In this document: positions 59,218 to 64,000 of the stretch, in pieces
Layout of the letters: each line of letters begins with the position of its first letter
How positions within the stretch are numbered: position 1 is the stretch's first letter
NCBI GenBank assembly: GCA_002783265.1
Contig: PFFG01000007.1
Coordinates: 61,329 to 125,328, forward strand
Length of the DNA stretch: 64,000 nt
Direction: 5' to 3'
Source: Candidatus Gracilibacteria bacterium CG17_big_fil_post_rev_8_21_14_2_50_48_13
Lineage (GTDB): Bacteria > Patescibacteriota > Gracilibacteria > 1-14-2-50-48-13
Program-made: the position numbers and the translations under genes
Notes under the pieces: generated by a model
Told to the model about the DNA's origin: nothing
What the model saw: the letters and a program-made list of their open reading frames with translations, nothing else
Databases searched by the model: none

Positions 59218-61848
59218 TTATTTTGCCAAGTTCACTACTCCTGTTTCCTGAACCGTATCAAGCGTTGCTTGCTTGATCATCGCCTGAGAAATTGTGTAGA
59301 GTTTATCGCCAATGTAAATGACGCGCATAATTGTTTTCAGATATTCATCATCAGGAATATTTGATGCGGACCAATCAAGGAATCCCTTCGCAAAGTGCGA
59401 AATGCGCCCTCTCTCCGTAAATCCGTTCACCAGATCCACCGTAAAGATCACCGCACCTTCAAAGGTCGTCTTCGTCGCATCGTAGCGGTTTGTTTCAGTA
59501 CACACCTCTGCACCCGTTGCATCTAGAGTACATTCTTTATAGATACGCACACCATCCGGTTCAGAGATACTGATTGGGAAGGCTAGCAGATTTTTCTCCT
59601 TATCAAACAAGAGGGCCTTGTGGTTGTAGAAAATATCACTGTACGTTCCAGATACTCCTAGTGTCGTCTTAAACTGCTCAACTGGGTTAGCAGGATCCGT
59701 CACATCAAACATACTCATTTTGAGACCCTGCACATTCTGCCACGTGGTTCGCCCGTCTGTTGAAGAGGTATCCTCTGGCACATCACGACCTATTCCAATG
59801 ACATGGTTTGCATCATATGGATGCAGATAGTTTGACCAGCCCGGAATCTTCAATGCGCCAAGAATTTTTGGTGCGTTAGGCACCTTGAGATCCAAGACAA
59901 AGAAAGGATCCACCTGTTTAAAGGTCACCAAATATGCCCGATCTCCCATAAAGCGAGCAGAGTAAATGGTCTCACCTGGTGCAATATCCAGGACGCTCCC
60001 CACAATCTTCATGGCCTCATCGAGAACATAGACAGCGTTTTCACTGTTGTTCGATCCATCTGTCCAATTGTTGTTTGTCGTCGCAATACGGAAGTGGTTC
60101 TGATATTCATCCATGGAAAACTGATTGAGGACACGTCCTCGCACGCGAGCTGTACCTTTTTGTTCTACACCTGTGTCAGAAAGGGCAAACTTATAAATTT
60201 GCGTAAAATCCCAATTCCAGTACCCACTGGTACCATCGTATGCTCCCGTCGTTACATACAAAGATTCCGGAGACATATGAATTTGCTCCGCATCCCCAAG
60301 GAATACCTGCGCAGAAACATTTTTTGTCGTGTCATCCGTCGGAACAACTGCAACGGTCATGTAATTCGGACGCTGGAACCCTGGAAAATATTGTACTTGA
60401 TCACACCCAACAACATTTTTCTCTATATCACCACGGGCGCTATCCGCAAATTTCGGCAAAATTGCATCGACTGGCAAAAACTGTTCTCGCATAAGCCAAT
60501 AGCGTGGTTCGTCGTTGAGCACGAGATAGAGTTTGTTTCCAATTCTTCTAGACTGGGAAAGGTATCCATCGAAGCGCACCGTACGCTCGATTTTTGGTGC
60601 AGCATGATCCGTGACATCGAGAATAATATTCTTGGTGTAGTCTCGATAGTAATAATACGGTGGCATAATACCTCGCATGGTCGACATGGTGGTTTCCTCA
60701 GCGGGAATATCTCCATAGGTCGACCCCAGCACAATCAAACGATTACCATCCAGATACATATCTGTCGGAGAGAAGTTTTCATCCACCGCCTTGATGCGGG
60801 CAATCTCCTTCATTGATCCACTAGCATCCTTCGTATCAACGATACGTACTTCATTTCCACGGATAGTGTAAATATATCGTGCGTCATTTTTCACAATGTC
60901 CGCTTCATCGACACCCTCCACTTGCACATTTGTGGTCGAAAAATCCGTATCTGTACCTCCTCCCGCACCCGTTTTTTCCGGTGACGCGGCTGCATCAGAA
61001 GTAACGCTGCCGTTGAAATTCATGTTCGGTGCACCCGCAGAAACTTCCTCGTTCATCGTCTGATAGCGCAGATAATTCGTTCCCTCTTCGCGCATTTGTC
61101 TATCCATGACACTGGAGAGTTCAGAACAGGAGGCGATTTTCCCCACGTTCCCACTTGTTAAGTGGGCGACAGGCATTTTCAAGAGACTGGTTAAAGTCGT
61201 CGATGCTTTATCCGTGCGGTTTTCCTTTGTACGGAAAATCGTTTCCGCCATTTCACCACGGGTCACCATGTGAGAAAGCTCACTGAGCGATTCTGGCAGT
61301 GCATTTTTTGCTTCCAGGGCAAGAACAAACTTTTCATACCAGTTTGTACCTTCAGACCCAAGAGGTAGCTGCATTGTGAGTGCAACTATTTTTGCCATTT
61401 CCGGTACGTTTATTGTATTTGCAGGACGCATAAGGCCATCTGGATATCCCTGCATAATGCCCTTTTGCACGGCATAACACATATACGGTGCATACCAGGC
61501 AGTAAGATCAAGATCGCTCAGTTTTTTTACAGCTGCAGGAGCATTTGCCAAACAACTGCTTCCAGCATTTTCCGTGTACCCGTCCGTAGAAAGGAGCAAA
61601 ATCTTCAAAAACTCTGCTCGATTTATGGCTTTATCGACGCCAAAGCTGCCGTCAGAATAGCCTTCCACAACTTTTTTATCGCGCAGATAACTCACTGCTT
61701 CTGCGTTAATGTTTGATCGGTTAACATCGGAAAAAATTGCCGTACTCGGTGCCGAGTACATGGCTGGCATGGTACTGCCAGCGGAAGCCGGGACCACCGA
61801 CGTTAGGAGGAGTGCACTACTCAGTAGCAGTGCAAAGGATTTTTTCAT
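59218..61848 (-). CDS. Secreted SLH-domain beta-propeller protein
   Basis: 876 aa. The signal peptide spans about 1-23 (KKSFALLLSSALLLTSVVPASA). Three SLH-type repeats lie at about 35-215, with FSDVNRSNINAEAV, VVEGYSDGSFGVDKAINRAEF, IMQGYPDGLMRPANTINVPE and VTRGEMAETIF, anchoring to the cell surface. From about 305 a beta-propeller domain of the secreted Beta_propel type begins with TTNVQVEGVDEADIVKNDARYIY, its signature. No catalytic site is visible; a cell-surface adhesion or binding role is likely. It is the largest surface protein in the window and has its own terminator. It is divergent from the small gene at 61999. Confidence 0.9.
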   Translation of the reverse strand: MKKSFALLLSSALLLTSVVPASAGSTMPAMYSAPSTAIFSDVNRSNINAEAVSYLRDKKVVEGYSDGSFGVDKAINRAEFLKILLLSTDGYTENAGSSCLANAPAAVKKLSDLDLTAWYAPYMCYAVQKGIMQGYPDGLMRPANTINVPEMAKIVALTMQLPLGSEGTNWYEKFVLALEAKNALPESLSELSHMVTRGEMAETIFRTKENRTDKASTTLTSLLKMPVAHLTSGNVGKIASCSELSSVMDRQMREEGTNYLRYQTMNEEVSAGAPNMNFNGSVTSDAAASPEKTGAGGGTDTDFSTTNVQVEGVDEADIVKNDARYIYTIRGNEVRIVDTKDASGSMKEIARIKAVDENFSPTDMYLDGNRLIVLGSTYGDIPAEETTMSTMRGIMPPYYYYRDYTKNIILDVTDHAAPKIERTVRFDGYLSQSRRIGNKLYLVLNDEPRYWLMREQFLPVDAILPKFADSARGDIEKNVVGCDQVQYFPGFQRPNYMTVAVVPTDDTTKNVSAQVFLGDAEQIHMSPESLYVTTGAYDGTSGYWNWDFTQIYKFALSDTGVEQKGTARVRGRVLNQFSMDEYQNHFRIATTNNNWTDGSNNSENAVYVLDEAMKIVGSVLDIAPGETIYSARFMGDRAYLVTFKQVDPFFVLDLKVPNAPKILGALKIPGWSNYLHPYDANHVIGIGRDVPEDTSSTDGRTTWQNVQGLKMSMFDVTDPANPVEQFKTTLGVSGTYSDIFYNHKALLFDKEKNLLAFPISISEPDGVRIYKECTLDATGAEVCTETNRYDATKTTFEGAVIFTVDLVNGFTERGRISHFAKGFLDWSASNIPDDEYLKTIMRVIYIGDKLYTISQAMIKQATLDTVQETGVVNLAK

Positions 61849-61952
61849 ACAGTGCGAAAAGAAGAGATAGAAGTCACTTGTTACAACGTACTATGCCGGG
61901 CAATGTTACATTCACCAAATGCTTTGCCTCGACAGGTTAGGTGGGCATTTTC

Positions 61953-61981
61953 TTGTTCTAGTCAGCCCCGCGTGGTATACT
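61953..61981 (+). promoter_or_regulatory. Promoter of the three-gene small-protein unit
   Basis: TTGTTC (61953-61958), 17-base spacer, TATACT (61976-61981), 18 bases before the start codon at 61999. The -10 box is perfect. Confidence 0.6.
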
Positions 61982-61998
61982 GTGTTGATTATTTCTGA

Positions 61999-62340
61999 AT
62001 GTCAGACACTATGGGGGATAATATTGAAAAGTATATTGCAGACACCGGCCCTATGGGTGGAGTGGAAGGTGCAGGCAGTCACGCAGAAGTACCGAAGAAA
62101 GGACTGGATCTTTCCGTTGATCAAAAACAGGAACTCAATGAGCTAATTGCACCAATTGACCAGGGGACAAAAGAAAGTATTCGTGCTCTAGGACAAGATT
62201 ACGCCTCTCTCAAAGAATTTGCCAATAGCTTAGACCCTAACAGTGAAAAGGCCGCAGAACGGGCACCAAGTTTTTGGAGCCTCCACGGGCCTGAGGTCAC
62301 GGGTGAAAATGTTCAAAATCCATTGAATAGAAATGCGTAA
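61999..62340 (+). CDS. Small orphan protein, 113 aa
   Basis: Polar, acidic and probably largely disordered at both ends, with a helical middle (about 40-85; QKQELNELIAPIDQGTKESI). No signal, membrane segment or domain. The start may also be the ATG 12 bases on (62011). It is the first of three small genes separated by 2 and 11 bases. Confidence 0.65.
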   Translation: MSDTMGDNIEKYIADTGPMGGVEGAGSHAEVPKKGLDLSVDQKQELNELIAPIDQGTKESIRALGQDYASLKEFANSLDPNSEKAAERAPSFWSLHGPEVTGENVQNPLNRNA

Positions 62341-62342
62341 CT

Positions 62343-62819
62343 ATGACTGCTGCAACGACGACCTACGACAAGCTTCTCGATGAAAACGCTGCACGACTGC
62401 AGCGGCTTCTTGCTGCATTTAAAAATGAGTACAATTACAACACGTACCTCAGCAGTATTCGTGCAACGAAATTGCTTCTTACTGAAGCCCTGAAAGATAC
62501 CGCACACATGTCGCCCGTGGAGCTCAAAATGCTCATTTCCAAACTCACCGAGTTCGAGCTGAAAAAACGCGGCCTACCCTTCCCTAGGCTGGTTATGGAT
62601 GCAAAAGGGTATAAATACTATGACATGCGATCAACAAATATTGTTGCGCGAAAAATTGGCGGGGATACAGATTTAAAGCTCCTGGAACTGCCCATGAATA
62701 CCATGACCGTGCTCATCGTGACCGTGATGAACGACGCCCGCATGCGTCTCATTGCCTTTACCGACGACCTTTCGATTCCCTTTATCGATGTGGGCGACCT
62801 CTTTGAACGCGCCCCGTAA
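62343..62819 (+). CDS. Orphan protein, 158 aa
   Basis: Helical N-terminal half (YDKLLDENAARLQRLLAAF) followed by a beta-rich half containing RKIGGDTDLKLLELPMN and VTVMNDARMRLIAFTDDL. No domain recognised, no signal or membrane segment. It follows the 113-aa gene by 2 bases and precedes the coiled-coil gene by 11, so the three are one operon. Confidence 0.75.
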   Translation: MTAATTTYDKLLDENAARLQRLLAAFKNEYNYNTYLSSIRATKLLLTEALKDTAHMSPVELKMLISKLTEFELKKRGLPFPRLVMDAKGYKYYDMRSTNIVARKIGGDTDLKLLELPMNTMTVLIVTVMNDARMRLIAFTDDLSIPFIDVGDLFERAP

Positions 62820-62830
62820 ATATTCCTCCT

Positions 62831-63181
62831 ATGTTTCATACCTCCGTCACCTATAATAGTCAGTACATCGTCGATCTGCTTCGTCAGACCGATTTACTCG
62901 CGCAGGAAGAAAAGGACAAGCTCATAAGCTTTATGCCCAATTTTTCGCAGGAAGAAAAAAACTTACTGGGGAATCAGATTGTGGACTATGAACGAAAGAA
63001 AGCGGAAATTTTGAAGGATGCTGAGGAGCAGAAAAAGAAGATTGAAGAAGAGTACTATAGAAAGATTGACGCGCTCCATGCAGAGGAACAACGCAAAGTA
63101 CGGGAAGAATTGCGACGCAGAGAGGAGGCGGAAGCACAAAAATCAGAAGATGAAGCCAATTCGCTCCTAGGGCAAATGTAG
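62831..63181 (+). CDS. Small coiled-coil protein, 116 aa
   Basis: Residues 1-50 are a short helical domain. Residues about 50-108 form a strongly charged coiled coil (ERKKAEILKDAEEQKKKIEE and REELRRREEAEAQ). No other feature. Such small coiled-coil genes next to orphan genes recur in this window. Confidence 0.75.
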   Translation: MFHTSVTYNSQYIVDLLRQTDLLAQEEKDKLISFMPNFSQEEKNLLGNQIVDYERKKAEILKDAEEQKKKIEEEYYRKIDALHAEEQRKVREELRRREEAEAQKSEDEANSLLGQM

Positions 63182-63275
63182 TGTTGTACAACATGAACAA
63201 CTGCTTTGCATCTCTTCCTATGGTCACCACCAAGGTTTTGTGTATAGTGCATACGATTCATCTTTTTGATGCGCT

Positions 63276-64000
63276 ATGTACCCCATCCTTTTGCAGTTTC
63301 AAGGCTTCATTGTCACTACCTTCGGGTTATTTCTGACACTTTCCTTTCTCGCCTTTGTGGTTGCCCTCATGAAAACCACCTTGCTGCGAAAAGTAAGCAT
63401 TGGTTTTTTCTCACGACATGTACTCGTTCTCTTTCTTGCCACCATTTTGGGGGCAAAGGGCCTGTATTGGGTCCACAAAATTATCATCTGGATTTTGCAA
63501 CCAGGTGATTACTATAACGACATTTCCTCTAATCTCGATTACGGCCGATACCTCACGGTGCTAAAGCAGTTTATTAATGTGGAAGAGTTTTATGTCATAG
63601 GCGGTGTTCTTGCCTTTGGCCTGTTGTTCTTCTTCTATGCGAAACGGGAAAAAGAGCACGTTCTCGAGTGGCTCGATGCACTCCTCCCACCCTTTGCCCT
63701 AGCTCTCGCAGTAGGGTTTATTGGCTCGCTCCTTGGAGGATACTACGTTGGTTCTGAAATCTACGGTTTCCCAGGAATTTCTTATGCCGCGGTAGACTTC
63801 CGGTATTCCTATGCAGCGCAAATTGCGTCTTCTGTGCTTGTGCATCCCATTGCACTGTATGCGAGTATTACATGTTTTCTCATTGCCTTTATCAGTTATA
63901 CCATGCTGAAAAAGGTGACGACGTCAGGTGTCGTAGGCATTGTAACACTCATTCTCATTTGTCTACAGAACATCATCATTGAATTCTTCCGCAATCCCGT
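63276..64000 (+). CDS. Lgt-like (prolipoprotein diacylglyceryl transferase family) membrane protein, 3' truncated by window edge
   Basis: An open frame of at least 241 codons, ATG at 63276, with several membrane helices (about 12-32, 47-67, 105-125, 145-165 and 200-235). YPILLQFQGFIVTTFGLFL at the start and HPIALYASI (about residue 189) match the Lgt family. However, the stretch GSLLGGYYVGSEIYGFPG stands where Lgt has GRxxNFxNGExxG, so the conserved arginine and asparagine seem lost. It is either a divergent Lgt or a pseudoenzyme in lipoprotein maturation. The C-terminus is outside the window. Confidence 0.72.
   Translation, partial: MYPILLQFQGFIVTTFGLFLTLSFLAFVVALMKTTLLRKVSIGFFSRHVLVLFLATILGAKGLYWVHKIIIWILQPGDYYNDISSNLDYGRYLTVLKQFINVEEFYVIGGVLAFGLLFFFYAKREKEHVLEWLDALLPPFALALAVGFIGSLLGGYYVGSEIYGFPGISYAAVDFRYSYAAQIASSVLVHPIALYASITCFLIAFISYTMLKKVTTSGVVGIVTLILICLQNIIIEFFRNP

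Noticed and set aside
1-64000. CRISPR arrays, rRNA genes, insertion sequences, integrase
   Set aside because: No regularly spaced repeats, rRNA motifs, transposase DDE patterns or tyrosine recombinase motifs were found on reading through.
1-64000. Alternative genetic code (TGA as glycine) as in some Patescibacteria
   Set aside because: TGA is used as a stop (sufD-sufS ATGA overlap) and long conserved frames such as recG and sufB contain no in-frame TGA.

Overview
The window reads as a chromosomal segment of a reduced-genome bacterium using the standard bacterial code (TGA is used as a stop, for example at the sufD-sufS junction). Many unrecognisable proteins, a VirB6/TrbL-like membrane protein beside giant soluble proteins, an Asn/Thr-rich FecR-type protein, an SLH beta-propeller protein and a degenerate Lgt-like protein suggest a Patescibacteria (CPR) member. 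That placement is inferred from gene content, not proven by a marker gene.

Layout. 1-1018: 3' part of murG. 994-11484 (minus): cluster with a 659-aa soluble protein, a two-TM protein, a VirB6/TrbL-like multi-TM protein and a 1665-aa soluble protein. 11.6-19.6 kb: ABC-F ATPase, NYN-domain protein, a protein resembling a Mur ligase that lost its P-loop, a RluA-family pseudouridine synthase and a CHASE2 class III nucleotide cyclase. 19.69-19.92 kb: a structured RNA-like segment with its own promoter and terminator. 19.9-25.0 kb (minus): complete sufBCDSU iron-sulfur operon. 25.1-38.0 kb: accessory region with a small HTH-like protein plus GHKL ATPase pair, a 945-aa orphan, four separately transcribed genes for proteins with globular N-termini and coiled-coil C-termini, and a 943-aa protein with an embedded methyltransferase-like domain. 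38.0-42.9 kb: murF-like ligase, Fe/Mn superoxide dismutase, a small membrane protein, a HI0933-family flavoprotein and type II NADH dehydrogenase. 43-48.9 kb: orphan genes and a RhuM-Fic protein. 49.0-54.2 kb (minus): defence module of XRE regulator, EcoRI-type adenine methyltransferase, DUF262-HNH nuclease and a zinc-hook SMC-like ATPase, bounded by imperfect 23-bp direct repeats and close to tRNA-Ile2. 54.4-64 kb: tRNA, yidD, FecR protein, TrmH-family methyltransferase, recG, SLH beta-propeller, three small genes and the 5' part of an Lgt-like gene.

Functional picture. Cell-wall synthesis genes (murG, murF-like, possible pseudo-ligase) are scattered. SUF assembly, superoxide dismutase and NDH-2 together suggest contact with oxygen. 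The strongest candidates for undescribed biology are the HTH/GHKL pair with the coiled-coil gene array (25-38 kb), the zinc-hook ATPase coupled to a modification module (49-54 kb) and the orphan structured RNA near 19.8 kb. No CRISPR array, rRNA, transposase or integrase was seen.
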